64,000 nucleotides of DNA from Photobacterium gaetbulicola Gung47 (GTDB lineage Bacteria > Pseudomonadota > Gammaproteobacteria > Enterobacterales > Vibrionaceae): assembly GCA_000940995.1 (NCBI GenBank), contig CP005973.1, positions 1,988,530 through 2,052,529 on the forward strand, written 5' to 3'. Under the pieces are notes generated by a model. The model was not told where the DNA came from. It was given only the letters and a program-made list of their open reading frames with translations, and made no database searches. The number at the start of each line of letters is the position of its first letter. The stretch's first letter is position 1. Below, one piece after another: positions 23,956 through 33,367 of this stretch. The position numbers were made by a program, and so were the translations under genes.

Positions 23956-24918
23956 TTGCAGAAAACGAACCAATTGACTAAAGGCTACATGGCGATGGAT
24001 TTGAATTCGATAGCAATTTTTTCACAAGTTGTTGATTGTGGTAGCTTTACTCAAGCTGCTGACGTATTGGATATGACCAAGTCGACGGTCAGCCGGAAAG
24101 TTGCTGAGCTGGAAGAACATCTCGGTGTGCGTTTGATCACACGCTCGACCCGCAGTTTGATCCTGACACCGGAAGGCGAAGCGTTTTACCAGTCGTGTGT
24201 GCAGATGCTCGAAATTATGGGGCAAGCAGAACTTGAGGTCAGTGCCAACCAAGATCTGATCCGCGGCCGGTTGTATGTGGTCATGCCGGTCGAGTTGGGG
24301 CACCAGGTGATGGGCGGCTTTCTTAATGCTTTTTTGAAACAATACCCGCATGTCTCCCTGCATGTTGAAATGACCAACCGCGAAGTGGATATTATCGGTG
24401 AGGGGATCGACCTCTATGCTCAGGTTGGGGAGTTGGACGATTCAAGCTTGGTATCACGGAAGTTGACTGAGTCGCGCCGGGTACTGGCCGCCAGCCCTGA
24501 CTACCTGGCGCAGTATGGCATGATTGAAAGCCCGGCAGATCTCAAGCCGCCGCATCATCAGGTTAAAGTCCACAACAAAGCAGTGAAAATTCCTAACTGG
24601 CACCTGATGCACGATGGTGGGGCGGTGAGTATCGATCTGCCCTACCGCCTGAAGGTCAATACCATCACCGCTTCCCTTTCGGCTTGTCTGGATGGGCTAG
24701 GTATTGCAGTACTGCCCGAGTTTATCTGCCGTGAGCATTTTGCCTCAGGCAAATTGATTCAGTTATTGCCGCAATGGGATATGCCGCTGGTACCGGTTAG
24801 TTTGGTTTATCCGCAGCGAAAATTGATGCCCAAGCGGCTGCGGGTGTTGGTGGACTTTTTGGTCGAGCAGTTCGAACAGCGGGTGAAAAAGCAATCTACG
24901 AGTACAGCCACCCAATAG
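23956..24918 (+). CDS. LysR-family regulator, probably controlling emrAB
   Basis: A 320-residue LTTR as drawn. The helix-turn-helix is MDLNSIAIFSQVVDCGSFTQ and onward, with KSTVSRKVAELEEHLGVRLI as recognition region; the effector domain follows. The start is uncertain: TTG 23956 has an AGAGGA site 7 nt upstream, whereas ATG 23989 or 23995 would give the family's usual first residues. It is divergent from emrA with about 100 bp between them. The CrgA/AaeR-like sequence and placement suggest activation or repression of the pump in response to an aromatic or lipophilic compound. Confidence 0.85.
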   Translation: MQKTNQLTKGYMAMDLNSIAIFSQVVDCGSFTQAADVLDMTKSTVSRKVAELEEHLGVRLITRSTRSLILTPEGEAFYQSCVQMLEIMGQAELEVSANQDLIRGRLYVVMPVELGHQVMGGFLNAFLKQYPHVSLHVEMTNREVDIIGEGIDLYAQVGELDDSSLVSRKLTESRRVLAASPDYLAQYGMIESPADLKPPHHQVKVHNKAVKIPNWHLMHDGGAVSIDLPYRLKVNTITASLSACLDGLGIAVLPEFICREHFASGKLIQLLPQWDMPLVPVSLVYPQRKLMPKRLRVLVDFLVEQFEQRVKKQSTSTATQ

Positions 24919-25016
24919 TCTGGGGTCGCATTACTGGGGGGCAAGGAAGCTATTTATGGTTTAATCGATTTCCGTGTGTTCAATCGAATCTGGATTGTGT
25001 TTGGTCCGGCAATGGC

Positions 25017-25472
25017 TTAGTTTGAAGCCAGCTGTTGTTGCTCATTCGCTTTAGCGTCAGCCTCTGGCTCGACACTGGCTAAATCATCGACTTCGGCATC
25101 GAGGATCTGGTAACCCTTGAGCTCCATGCAGCGGCGCAATACCAGAGATTGGGTCTGGGTTGCTTTCACCGAGCCTATCGCGGCCCCGGTACCGGCCCCA
25201 AGAGCCAGGCCCCATACCATGCTCTCTCCCATCCCGACATCATCGGTGAGCAGTCCACCGAGCGCCCCTGCCGCGGTACCGATAAGTGCCATATTGGCAG
25301 CACTGGTGCGGACCGCCTCACCTTTATCGACTTCCTGGGTCTTCTGGCGGCATTCCGCCAAGTCTTGCTCGTACTCGAGTTGGGTTTTGTCATGGGAGCC
25401 GACAACTGGCGCAGCATTATACGAACAGGCAGAGAGCAAAGCTGTACAGATAAGAAGGGCTGGTTTTTTCAC
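25017..25472 (-). CDS. Small lipoprotein with glycine-zipper segment
   Basis: A 151-residue protein with lipobox LLSAC (C16), so a lipid-anchored envelope protein; S17 suggests transfer to the outer membrane. Residues about 60-105 form a Gly/Ala-rich hydrophobic stretch (GTAAGALGGLLTD, LALGAGTGAAIGS) of the glycine-zipper type seen in SlyB/Pcp-like lipoproteins. Two cysteines in the mature part (CRQKTQE and LRRCMELKGY) could pair. The C-terminus is acidic and Gln-rich. Specific function is unknown. Confidence 0.75.
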   Translation of the reverse strand: MKKPALLICTALLSACSYNAAPVVGSHDKTQLEYEQDLAECRQKTQEVDKGEAVRTSAANMALIGTAAGALGGLLTDDVGMGESMVWGLALGAGTGAAIGSVKATQTQSLVLRRCMELKGYQILDAEVDDLASVEPEADAKANEQQQLASN

Positions 25473-25626
25473 AGTTCTAGTTTTTCGCTGGCCAAAGAAA
25501 GATGGCCGCTATGGTAGGGGCAAAATCGCTTCTCTTCAATACAGTGTTTTTTATTTTATGTATCTTAATGCTAATGGAACAATAATGCGGCAGGTTGCCT
25601 GAAAAATTTACAATGTAAATTATGAA

Positions 25627-26604
25627 TCACTGCATTCGATGGCGGTAGCCGAGGGTAAAGGCAATATCGGTACTGTTATCCATATTGAAGGCATTCTCGA
25701 TCATCGACACCTCGATCGCGCCGCGCTTGGTATGGTAGCGATAGCCTAGTAAAAACTCGGTGGACGGCTCGCTGAGATCAGACGTCGCATCACTGGCCCC
25801 CTCGTAGACATGTACTTCGGTAATAAAGCGGTGTTTGGGGCTGATTTGGTATTGGTAACTGACCCCGGTGGCAAAGGCGAATTTGTTGTATTTGATTTGT
25901 GCCAACACCTCATCATGATGGCGGTAGGATAAACCCAGCAGGGTATAGATGCTGTGCTTGCCTGTTCGGTAGCTGTAATTGAGTTGCAGCGCTTGTTCGA
26001 AATTGCTGGTTTTGAACGGCCCGCTGCCAACGTAGTTGAAGTAGAGCGATCCGCCAAGAGACAGACCGTGATGCTTGTTTTCAAGCAGTTGGTAGCTGGT
26101 ATAGAGGGAAAACGCATTGCTGATGGTTTCGCCTTCGAAGTCGTGGATTTCAACTCCGTACTGCGGGACCGAGATGTCGAAGGAGTGATCATCAACTTCA
26201 TCGCGGCCATTCTGCCCAATACCGAACCAGTCATGGAAGGCTTTGGTCAGGGTGTCGAGGTGGTTGTTGGCGGCAAAGCGCCAGGTGTAGTCGAGCTCCA
26301 AGGCCCATTGGTCGTTGAGTTGCCAAAACCCGCCAATCGAAAGCGCATTTTGGTAGTAATCTGCGCTGTACTCTTCGGTGTGGGCCCACACGCTGGCAAT
26401 GGTACCGGTGGCATAGAGTTCAACAGTATCCGGCGCATGGCTGAAGCCGGTTCTGACCAAGGGAGTCAGTGCATTCGACTGCAGGGGAGACTGGGCATAG
26501 GTTTTCAGTGGACCGTAATCGGCATAGCGCTGCTCAACGCCGGCTTGGGCGTGCCCTGCGAGCGAAAGCGTAATGAATACCGAGAGTTGCTTGTGATTAT
26601 CCAT
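25627..26604 (-). CDS. DUF3187-type outer-membrane protein
   Basis: A 325-residue protein with an N-terminal signal peptide ending near AQA and a mature part of alternating short amphipathic strands typical of an outer-membrane beta-barrel, ending LGYRHRMQ. Segments such as NDQWALELDYTWRFA, DDHSFDISVPQYGVEI and YHTKRGAIEVSMIENAFNMDNSTDI match the DUF3187 family of Vibrio-group and related bacteria. The cargo or role is unknown. The mature chain lacks a C-terminal Phe, ending in Gln. It is transcribed alone. Confidence 0.75.
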   Translation of the reverse strand: MDNHKQLSVFITLSLAGHAQAGVEQRYADYGPLKTYAQSPLQSNALTPLVRTGFSHAPDTVELYATGTIASVWAHTEEYSADYYQNALSIGGFWQLNDQWALELDYTWRFAANNHLDTLTKAFHDWFGIGQNGRDEVDDHSFDISVPQYGVEIHDFEGETISNAFSLYTSYQLLENKHHGLSLGGSLYFNYVGSGPFKTSNFEQALQLNYSYRTGKHSIYTLLGLSYRHHDEVLAQIKYNKFAFATGVSYQYQISPKHRFITEVHVYEGASDATSDLSEPSTEFLLGYRYHTKRGAIEVSMIENAFNMDNSTDIAFTLGYRHRMQ

Positions 26605-26778
26605 AGGGGAGCCGATGCAGATTGAATCTTGTCCTTTGCTCGTTGTTATACTTATTTAGGCTGTCGCTGCGCTGAATGTGTAACAAAGTAATGCAAAGCT
26701 TTTCAAGATATTGAATCTTCAGTATAGCTCCCCTCTCGGGGGGCTGACGGGCTAAATGCGATCCCGCCCGGCATGGGC

Positions 26779-27942
26779 CTACAAAATAACATGCGGCAGA
26801 TAGCGTGACATATCCTGGGTGATGCGTGAGCTATCCTCTCTGATGGAGATACCTCCTGCCCGGTCGTCTACCAGCCAACTGCCGATCAAGGTGTAGGCAT
26901 TGTTGAACTTCGGCAGCGGGTGGTAGGCCTGGTAGATCACTCCCTCATCGCCGTAGGGGCCATCCACCCTCAGGGTCTGCCTGCCGTTTTCGACGATAGT
27001 GATGTTGGCACCTTCGCGGGCAAATATCGGCTTGATGACATAGTCCTTGAGCTCGCTAAGTCCTGGATCATCGGCAAAATAGGCCGGCAGCAAGTTCGGG
27101 TGTCCTTTGTATTTGTGCCAAAGCATCGGCAGTAGCGCTTTGTTGCTGAGCACTGATTTCCACATCGGCTCCAGCCAGTTGATCGGGTTGGATGGCAAGT
27201 GCTTGGCGTATTCTTCTCTTAGCATGAACTCCCAGGGATAGAGCTTGAACATCCAGCGGATGGGTTTATCGGCTAAGTCTGTAAACTCTTTCTTGCCGTT
27301 GATCCCGATATCTTCGACAAAGACGAAGGCGGTCGACAGGCCTGCTTCCTTGGCGCAGTCTTGCATATACTGCACCGTGCCCCTGTCTTCGACGGTATCT
27401 TTGCAGCAGGAAAAGTGCAGGGTCTGCCCGGGTTGCTGGCGTGCAAGGGTTTGGAAGCGGGCGATCAGCAATTCCTGCAGGAGGTTGAACTGATCGGCGT
27501 CGCGGCGGATCGCCCCGCTGTTGACCATATCTTCCAGCCACAGCCATTGCCAAAAGCCGGTTTCATAGAGCGAGGTTGGGGTATCGGCATTATTCTCATA
27601 CAGCTTGGCAAAGCCGTTGCCGTCGTAGGCAAAATCGAGTCGGGAATAGAGCGAAGGCTCTCGGCTGCGCCACGACTCGAGGATTGGCTGCCACATGGTT
27701 TCCGGTATCTGGAATCGTTGCAGCCAGTATTCGTCGGCCACCACGTCATCGACAACCTCCAGGCACATCTGGTGGATTTCCTCGGTCGGCGCTTCAAGGT
27801 CTTGCTCTATCTGCTTGAGGGTGAACTGGTAGTAGCCGGTTTCGTCCCAATACGGCTCGCCGTACATGGTGTGGAAGCCGAATCCATATTCTTTGGCGAG
27901 CTCACGCCAGTGGGGGCGTTCTTTGCTGTCGATCCTTAACAT
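26779..27942 (-). CDS. ygiC: YgiC-like ATP-grasp (glutathionylspermidine synthase-type) ligase
   Basis: A 387-residue cytosolic protein that tracks E. coli YgiC along its length: EYGFGFHTMYGEPYWDE, LYENNADTPTSLYE, CCKDTVEDRGTVQYMQDCA, KLYPWEFMLREEY, NKALLPMLW and KPIFAREGANI, the last two belonging to the ATP-grasp site. ATG 27942 is chosen because AGGAA precedes it; an upstream in-frame TTG has no support. Family members share the C-terminal synthetase domain of glutathionylspermidine synthase but lack the amidase, and the true substrate of YgiC is not established. E. coli ygiC sits with the YgiB lipoprotein gene; here no ygiB neighbour is seen. Confidence 0.88.
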   Translation of the reverse strand: MLRIDSKERPHWRELAKEYGFGFHTMYGEPYWDETGYYQFTLKQIEQDLEAPTEEIHQMCLEVVDDVVADEYWLQRFQIPETMWQPILESWRSREPSLYSRLDFAYDGNGFAKLYENNADTPTSLYETGFWQWLWLEDMVNSGAIRRDADQFNLLQELLIARFQTLARQQPGQTLHFSCCKDTVEDRGTVQYMQDCAKEAGLSTAFVFVEDIGINGKKEFTDLADKPIRWMFKLYPWEFMLREEYAKHLPSNPINWLEPMWKSVLSNKALLPMLWHKYKGHPNLLPAYFADDPGLSELKDYVIKPIFAREGANITIVENGRQTLRVDGPYGDEGVIYQAYHPLPKFNNAYTLIGSWLVDDRAGGISIREDSSRITQDMSRYLPHVIL

Positions 27943-28448
27943 CTGTATTCCTGGCCGATTCAAAAGGGCATGGCTGCCAGTATGGCATGGAGTGAAGTGA
28001 AATTAAGGCACCGGTAACGAATTTTTAGAGTTAGGGCAATATCGGTAGGGAGCGGGAATCAAACAGGCGGCGAGCTAGTTAAAATATAAACAAACTGATG
28101 CTTTATCGTATTTATTTACGGCTGTTTGCATATTGTTACACACTCTTCTCCCCGGGCGTAATTTACCGGGGCTAGATTGATATATGTCACATTATTGTGT
28201 GTCTCGCGGGGTATAGTAGCCCTCGTTAAATTCAGGTTGCATGCTTCGTACCTGTAAGGTTTAACATCACTACAAATAATCGTTCGGGTAAGTTACTGGT
28301 AAATAGTTATTGTTCACCGTTCCTTGAGTAAGCCACTTGGCCAGCCAACCTTTTGCTTTAACTTGGTGCTTACCCATTTTTTTCTTTTCTCTCTTACTTT
28401 TCTTGCTGCCCGCCCGCAAGCGAACAGGCAACAGTTTGCTTTCTGTTA
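27943..28448. other. Gene-free region between ygiC and the DUF885 gene
   Basis: About 500 bp without a credible ORF. It contains the ygiC promoter region and a small GC-rich hairpin CCCCGG-N10-CCGGGG at 28150-28171. The last 80 bp before the DUF885 stop are pyrimidine-rich. No RNA gene is recognised. Confidence 0.4.
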
Positions 28449-30473
28449 TTACTGAGTTTTGATCCAGTTTTCGATGCTGGTCTCGACCACTTCCATCGGT
28501 TGATCGCCGTATTTCAGCAACTGGTCATGGAATGACGCCCACTCAAATTGACCGCCCAGTTCCGTCTGTGCTTTTGCCAGCATCTCTTTGATGACCAAGT
28601 AGCCCGATTTGTAGGAAACTGCCTGCCCGACGTAGGCGGCGTAGCGGTAACTTTCTGACTCGATATCACCGTTACCCAGGGCCGAGTTCGAATCCATATA
28701 CTCCTGAGCTTGTTTGATACTCCAGCCTTTTGCATGGATACCGGTATCCACGGCCAGGCGCATGTTGCGCAGTTGGGCTTCGTTCAGGCTGCCGAAGTAC
28801 TGCAGGGCATTGCACTCTTCAGCATCGGTATAGATCCCACCCTGGAACGTCTGGTAGTCAAGGTCGAGTTTGCACATCCCGGTGGCATTGACGAAGGTGG
28901 GCTTGCCGCTGTTGTCCAGCTCGCCATAGATGCCCATCTCCAGGCCCAGCCACTCGGTGTACAGTGCCCAGCCCTCCGCGTAAGCGGTGTACCAGACGTT
29001 CTGGATGTAGTCGGGTTTGTCGGCCGGCGGGTATTCGATGGAGTAGGCGTTTTGGAAATGGTGGCCCGGTGCGGCTTCATGCAGCAATAAGGTCGAGACA
29101 TTCCACTTCTGCAGGCTGTAATCCGGGTTGGTGTTGAGGTTGAACTCATTGTTGCCGTATGAGCCCACCCCGTCATATTCCTCGCGGTTGGCCGGAACCG
29201 GCACTATGGTGTAATCGGTTTTTATTGGCTTGAAGTACTTGGCGACGACATCATTGGCGTCGGTTTTGAATGTATTGTAGTCGATCAGGGCGGCTTCGCA
29301 GGCGCTTGGGGACGATGCGGCCTCACACAAAGTCGCATAATCGGTGCCCGAAATATCTCTGCCATCTCTGCCGTAGAAGAACTGTTCGCTGTTGAGGTAA
29401 TCGAAAAACTCGTTGAGATCGATATCGCCGTTACCATCGAGGAGCTTGAAGGTTCTGAGGCTGATAGTACCGTTTTCCTCACGCCAATTGGCTTTTGGCG
29501 TGGCCCCCCGTTTGTCGACGATAAGCTCGGCTACCCGGATCATCTCCGCTTTGGCGTCGGCAACAAGATCTTCCCCAAGCTGGCTTAGCTCCATTGCCGG
29601 TTTGCCAGTAGTACTGTTGCGGTCTAGCTGCCATTGGTACCAGGCCTGGCCATTCGGTAAATCCCCCCAGCCGATATTGGTGTCTTCAGCTGTGCCCGCT
29701 CCTCTGGCGCCATCGAGGTAATCGACCTTGAGGAAATCAATCAAGCCGCTGACCGCATTGGTCGCATCTGCTACCGCCTTTTGGTATTCGGTAACAAAGG
29801 CATCCTCGTATTGATCGCGGTGTTGTTCAATATCTTCCAGTCCCTGGCTCAGCAGCCCATAAGGGGCCGTGCCGACAGCAAGGGCTTTTTCGGTACTTTC
29901 AACTAGCCGGTTGGTCAGGACTTTAGGCAAGCGTGCCTTGTCGACGATCCCCATCGCGTATTGTGAATGCAGGTTGTTCGTCCAGGCGGTGAATTCACGG
30001 ATCACCTGGATATGGCTCTGGTAGTCATCAGGTGTTTCCTGTTTCGCGCCGGCCACTGAGGCATTCCAATCGATGTAGTTGTAGAAGTGGGTGATCGGGA
30101 TGTCGAAATTCCCGAATCTCGGGTTGGGTAGTGAAGCACCACGAATAGCAATGTTGCGGTCAAACTGGAAAGTGTCGTAATAAATTTTGTCTTCGTCGGA
30201 TAAGGCGCTGCGATCGATATTTTCCAGCTTGTCCAAATACATTCGGTCGACGGCTTGGCGTGAGCTGGCCATCTGATCGGTGACTTGCCCAAACTCGGTA
30301 TTGTCCAGGGTATGAATAGCGCTTTGGTAGTCGGCAAAGACGCTGCGCATCTGCCTTGCTGGGTCTTGGTTTTGTTTCGGTTGCTCGATGTAGGTAGTTT
30401 CATCGTTGCAGCCCGCCAAAGCGGTTAGTGTGATGATGGCAAGGGCTATCGGGCGAAGTTTGTGGGTGTTCAT
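28449..30473 (-). CDS. DUF885-family lipoprotein, putative zinc metallopeptidase
   Basis: A 674-residue protein with lipobox LALAGC-like LTALAGC (C22), so exported and lipid-anchored. The DUF885 fold is a large helical, gluzincin-like protein; the metal motif is H465-E466-A-A-P-G-H471-H472-F-Q, followed by EGWALYTEWLGLEMG. Residues about 344-355 (LLDGNGDIDLNE) resemble an EF-hand calcium loop, although position 1 is Leu rather than Asp. Family members are thought to be zinc-dependent peptidases or hydrolases, but few are characterised. It is a single-gene unit. Confidence 0.85.
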   Translation of the reverse strand: MNTHKLRPIALAIITLTALAGCNDETTYIEQPKQNQDPARQMRSVFADYQSAIHTLDNTEFGQVTDQMASSRQAVDRMYLDKLENIDRSALSDEDKIYYDTFQFDRNIAIRGASLPNPRFGNFDIPITHFYNYIDWNASVAGAKQETPDDYQSHIQVIREFTAWTNNLHSQYAMGIVDKARLPKVLTNRLVESTEKALAVGTAPYGLLSQGLEDIEQHRDQYEDAFVTEYQKAVADATNAVSGLIDFLKVDYLDGARGAGTAEDTNIGWGDLPNGQAWYQWQLDRNSTTGKPAMELSQLGEDLVADAKAEMIRVAELIVDKRGATPKANWREENGTISLRTFKLLDGNGDIDLNEFFDYLNSEQFFYGRDGRDISGTDYATLCEAASSPSACEAALIDYNTFKTDANDVVAKYFKPIKTDYTIVPVPANREEYDGVGSYGNNEFNLNTNPDYSLQKWNVSTLLLHEAAPGHHFQNAYSIEYPPADKPDYIQNVWYTAYAEGWALYTEWLGLEMGIYGELDNSGKPTFVNATGMCKLDLDYQTFQGGIYTDAEECNALQYFGSLNEAQLRNMRLAVDTGIHAKGWSIKQAQEYMDSNSALGNGDIESESYRYAAYVGQAVSYKSGYLVIKEMLAKAQTELGGQFEWASFHDQLLKYGDQPMEVVETSIENWIKTQ

Positions 30474-30861
30474 TGTAATCCCTCATGGTGTGTGATCGTA
30501 TCTTGTTTTGTTGTTATCCCGTGGGATGTTAAGAGGGTATAGGTTTTGATTACGGGGCTATTGTGATGGCCATCACGACCGGATAGCTTGCGTCATTATG
30601 CACGTTTTGCATATCAACGGGGATTGACTAAGTGGCAGCAAAATATGCCTATGATAATTGGCCAAGCCTGAGTTACCGGTTACTGGTATGCATAGAAGAG
30701 TGAAGCGATGAATATTCATAATGTTGCACTTATGGGCAAAAAAATGCTGCATTTGAGGTCAAGATCAAGCTTTGGCTTAAAAGTGTGAACTGGATGGCGA
30801 AATATATTCAGCCGAACCTGCTTTGACTAGTGGGTTGAGCCTAATGCCGATGAAAACAATT

Positions 30862-30930
30862 GCATGGAGCATGGAGCATGGAGCATGGAGCATGGAGCAT
30901 GGAGCATGGAGCATGGAGCATGGAGCATGA
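30862..30930. repeat. 7-bp tandem repeat, about 9.7 copies
   Basis: Uninterrupted tandem copies of GCATGGA (equivalently CATGGAG), nine full units plus GCATGA. Such perfect short tandem repeats are prone to slippage and copy-number change. It is outside any supported coding sequence. Confidence 0.95.
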
Positions 30931-30934
30931 GGGG

Positions 30935-30990
30935 AAAAAAAGGTCTCTTCAATTCGTTGGTTAGTGATGGTAGGAGGGAAAGAGACCTTT
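30935..30990 (-). terminator. Terminator-like inverted repeat beside the tandem repeat
   Basis: Perfect 11-bp arms (30939-30949 and 30980-30990) with a 30-nt loop. Read on the minus strand the stem runs into a T7 tract (30935-30941). The large loop is unusual for a terminator, and there is no known minus-strand gene to its right, so it may end an unannotated transcript or be an unrelated structure. Confidence 0.45.
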
Positions 30991-31235
30991 GTACCAAGGG
31001 CGGACGCTAATTTCACGTAATGGGTACTAACATCCCGAAGGAATGCAAGAGGAATTATATGCGGCCTAATTAGAGTTAAAAATCTAATTGGTGGATTAAT
31101 GAACAATTCTGGTGCGGGGGAGGAAATTGGGCGCCTGTCGTAAAAAGGTAAGTCTTCTGATAAGCGAGTGGTTATTATTTGAGCAGATTGGGCTGGGGCC
31201 TTTCAGCCGTAAGAAAGTCATTAGTGAGGTTGATT

Positions 31236-32351
31236 TTGAATGCTCAACAATCCTTAGTAACACTTCCAGAAAAAAACACGTTGGATACTGTGATTAAGTC
31301 CATGTTGCTGCTGCTGGTTGTGTACTTTTGCTATCAGATCCTACAGCCATTTTTGCTCCCTATTGTCTGGGGGGCAATCATCGCCATTGCGCTGATGCCT
31401 TTGGTCAAGGCGCTGCAACGGCGCTGTTCGCTCTCCCTTGGAAAGGGCTGTATGTTGGTTACCCTGGTCGCCCTTGCGGCACTGCTGGTGCCAACGATAT
31501 GGTTCTCCGGGGCGGTGGTAAGCACCAGCCAAGATGTTGCGACCGCGCTCTCTGCTGGGACTTTGGTGATCCCACAGCCAGATGCATCGGTGGCCGTGCT
31601 GCCAGTGGTGGGTGAGCCGTTGTACAAAGCGTGGAGCCTTGCTGCCACCAACTTGGCAAGTGCGCTGAATACCTATGCACCTCAAGTTAAAGCGCTGGTG
31701 TCAAGCGGGTTATCTGCTATCGGAAGTCTGGGCGGCAGCGTGGTTCAGTTCATTATTGCCATTCTGATTTCAGGTGTGGTGATGAGCAATGCTGCCCGCT
31801 GCAAGACGATGGCCGGCAAAGTGGCTGTTCGCCTGCTGGGCGATAAAGGTGAAGACTATGTCGGGCTGTCGATTGCAACCGTACGCAGTGTGGTTCATGG
31901 CGTTATCGGTGTGGCCGTTATCCAGGCAGTACTGGCTGGATTGGGCATGGGGATTGCCGGTGTGCCGGCAGCCGGACTGTGGATGCTAGCGGTACTGGTT
32001 TTGGCCATTATCCAACTGCCACCGATTTTGATATTGGGCCCGGTGATGGCATACCTGTTTGCGGTTGATACACCGACCGTTGCCGTTATCTTTAGCGTGT
32101 GGGGCGTTCTGGTTAGCGCCAGTGATACCGTATTGAAGCCAATGTTGATGGGGCGTGGCGTTGATATCCCGATGTTGGTGATACTGCTGGGCGCGCTGGG
32201 CGGCATGATGATGTCTGGTATTGTTGGTCTATTCGTTGGTGCCGTGGTATTGGCACTTGGCTACAAGCTGCTGATGGCATGGCTTGAACCGGCAGACAAG
32301 ATCGCTCAGGCTGGGACCGAGGCGGTACTGCCGGTAGTTGCAACACCCTAA
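31236..32351 (+). CDS. AI-2E family transporter (YdiK-like permease)
   Basis: A 371-residue inner-membrane protein with about seven to eight helices. The front, YFCYQILQPFLLPIVWGAIIAIALMPL, and the back, ADTVLKP-like SDTVLKPMLMGRGVDIPMLVILLGALGGM, are typical of the AI-2E/PerM family, closest in style to YdiK. TTG 31236 is preferred as start because TGAGG lies 6 nt upstream; the frame is open to TTG 31179. Family members export or exchange small solutes such as AI-2, indole or Na+/H+; the substrate here is not known. Confidence 0.85.
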   Translation: MNAQQSLVTLPEKNTLDTVIKSMLLLLVVYFCYQILQPFLLPIVWGAIIAIALMPLVKALQRRCSLSLGKGCMLVTLVALAALLVPTIWFSGAVVSTSQDVATALSAGTLVIPQPDASVAVLPVVGEPLYKAWSLAATNLASALNTYAPQVKALVSSGLSAIGSLGGSVVQFIIAILISGVVMSNAARCKTMAGKVAVRLLGDKGEDYVGLSIATVRSVVHGVIGVAVIQAVLAGLGMGIAGVPAAGLWMLAVLVLAIIQLPPILILGPVMAYLFAVDTPTVAVIFSVWGVLVSASDTVLKPMLMGRGVDIPMLVILLGALGGMMMSGIVGLFVGAVVLALGYKLLMAWLEPADKIAQAGTEAVLPVVATP

Positions 32352-32392
32352 GCAACCGAAGAGGTTTGGATGTAAAGCCCTAACACTAAAAG

Positions 32393-32427
32393 AAAAAGGT
32401 CAATACCGATGGGTATTGGCCTTTTTT
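32393..32427. terminator. Terminator between AI-2E gene and convergent tetR
   Basis: GGTCAATACC/GGTATTGGCC hairpin (32398-32407 with 32412-32421, one G-U pair) with A run before and six T after, so it can work in both directions. Confidence 0.85.
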
Positions 32428-32458
32428 GTATTGTCTTTTCCAATCGAGACGGACGTTG

Positions 32459-33199
32459 CTATTTCGCTTCTTGTGAGTCTTTTTCTTCTTTGTCGCAGCC
32501 CCATTCACACGGCAGCTCGATAAGGATGTCCGACAGCTGTTCTGGCTGCAGCATTTGTTCGGGGGAGATATTGAGCTGGTTTGCCATGGTTTGGTTAAAC
32601 AGCTGCCAATGGTTCAGTAAACATTGTTCTTCACTGGCGTTTTCCCATGTGTCCAATATAAATGGCTTCATGCTGGCGGCACCATGGGCATACATCATCA
32701 TTTGCCATTTCATTTCCCAAATGTTGATCGGTTTCAGCGGGAAATCACTGTTGCAGTTAACGACCAGTTGGTTGACGAACTTTTCAAGCTCGCCGTTGTT
32801 ATCGAAGAAGTAATCCATTAATACATCGCCCTGCCTGACCCCATCGGCAATCAGCTGGATAGGCATCGGGTGGGCAAGTTGCTGGGCTAATAGCATGGTG
32901 ACAAAGCGATAGAGGATGACATTGCTCGGCAGCTCGGAAGGAATTTCTTCCAGCAACTTGTACATATAACTCAAGAAATAGACGTGCAGGTTGTCACTGA
33001 TACTTTGCCAGATCTTTTCCTTGCTGCCGAAATGGTGGCGGATCAAGCTGTGAGATACCCCAGCGCGTTCGCTGATATTTCTCAGCGATACCCTTTCGTA
33101 CCCCAATTCGCAGAACATTTCCGCGGCAGTTTTGATGATCAGCAGCTTGGTTTCTTCGGCGGCCTGTGCGCTGCGGCGGCCCTGTTTTCTCTCGGTCAT
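32459..33199 (-). CDS. TetR-family regulator of the adjacent RND pump
   Basis: A 246-residue repressor. The helix-turn-helix is at about residues 15-60 (AAEMFCELGYERVSLRNISERAGVSHSLIRHHFGSKEKIW). The ligand domain is longer than average for TetR and ends in an acidic tail. ATG 33199 (MTERKQGRRS) is preferred to the GTG at 33223. It is divergent from a lipoprotein adaptor/RND operon with 168 bp between, a standard arrangement for a local repressor of an efflux system. Confidence 0.87.
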   Translation of the reverse strand: MTERKQGRRSAQAAEETKLLIIKTAAEMFCELGYERVSLRNISERAGVSHSLIRHHFGSKEKIWQSISDNLHVYFLSYMYKLLEEIPSELPSNVILYRFVTMLLAQQLAHPMPIQLIADGVRQGDVLMDYFFDNNGELEKFVNQLVVNCNSDFPLKPINIWEMKWQMMMYAHGAASMKPFILDTWENASEEQCLLNHWQLFNQTMANQLNISPEQMLQPEQLSDILIELPCEWGCDKEEKDSQEAK

Positions 33200-33367
33200 G
33201 GTTCTATCTGTTTCATAGCCCACGCTATTTTAACCAAAAAACCGCGGGGGCGTCATCTGTGTGCTCACAAAATACATTTATTGTCCATCTGTAAAATATA
33301 CTTGATCTCAACCAAGTTCAACATATACTGCACAGGTGTGTAATATAAATCTCAGAGAGAAACGCCC

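Larger units (their letters stand above)
30474..31235. other. Intergenic region with tandem repeat upstream of the AI-2E transporter
   Basis: About 760 bp without a supported gene. It holds the promoter of the DUF885 lipoprotein at its left end, a 7-bp tandem repeat (30862-30930), a terminator-like hairpin next to it, and the AI-2E gene's upstream region. A minus-strand ORF crossing the repeat (30777-31106) is low-complexity translation of the repeat and is not called. Confidence 0.5.

Noticed and set aside
30862..30930. A CRISPR array
   Set aside because: The 7-bp units are directly adjacent, with no spacers and no cas genes.
30777..31106. A minus-strand ORF with a repeated MLHAPCS heptapeptide
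   Set aside because: It is only the 7-bp repeat translated; no ribosome site, signal or family pattern.
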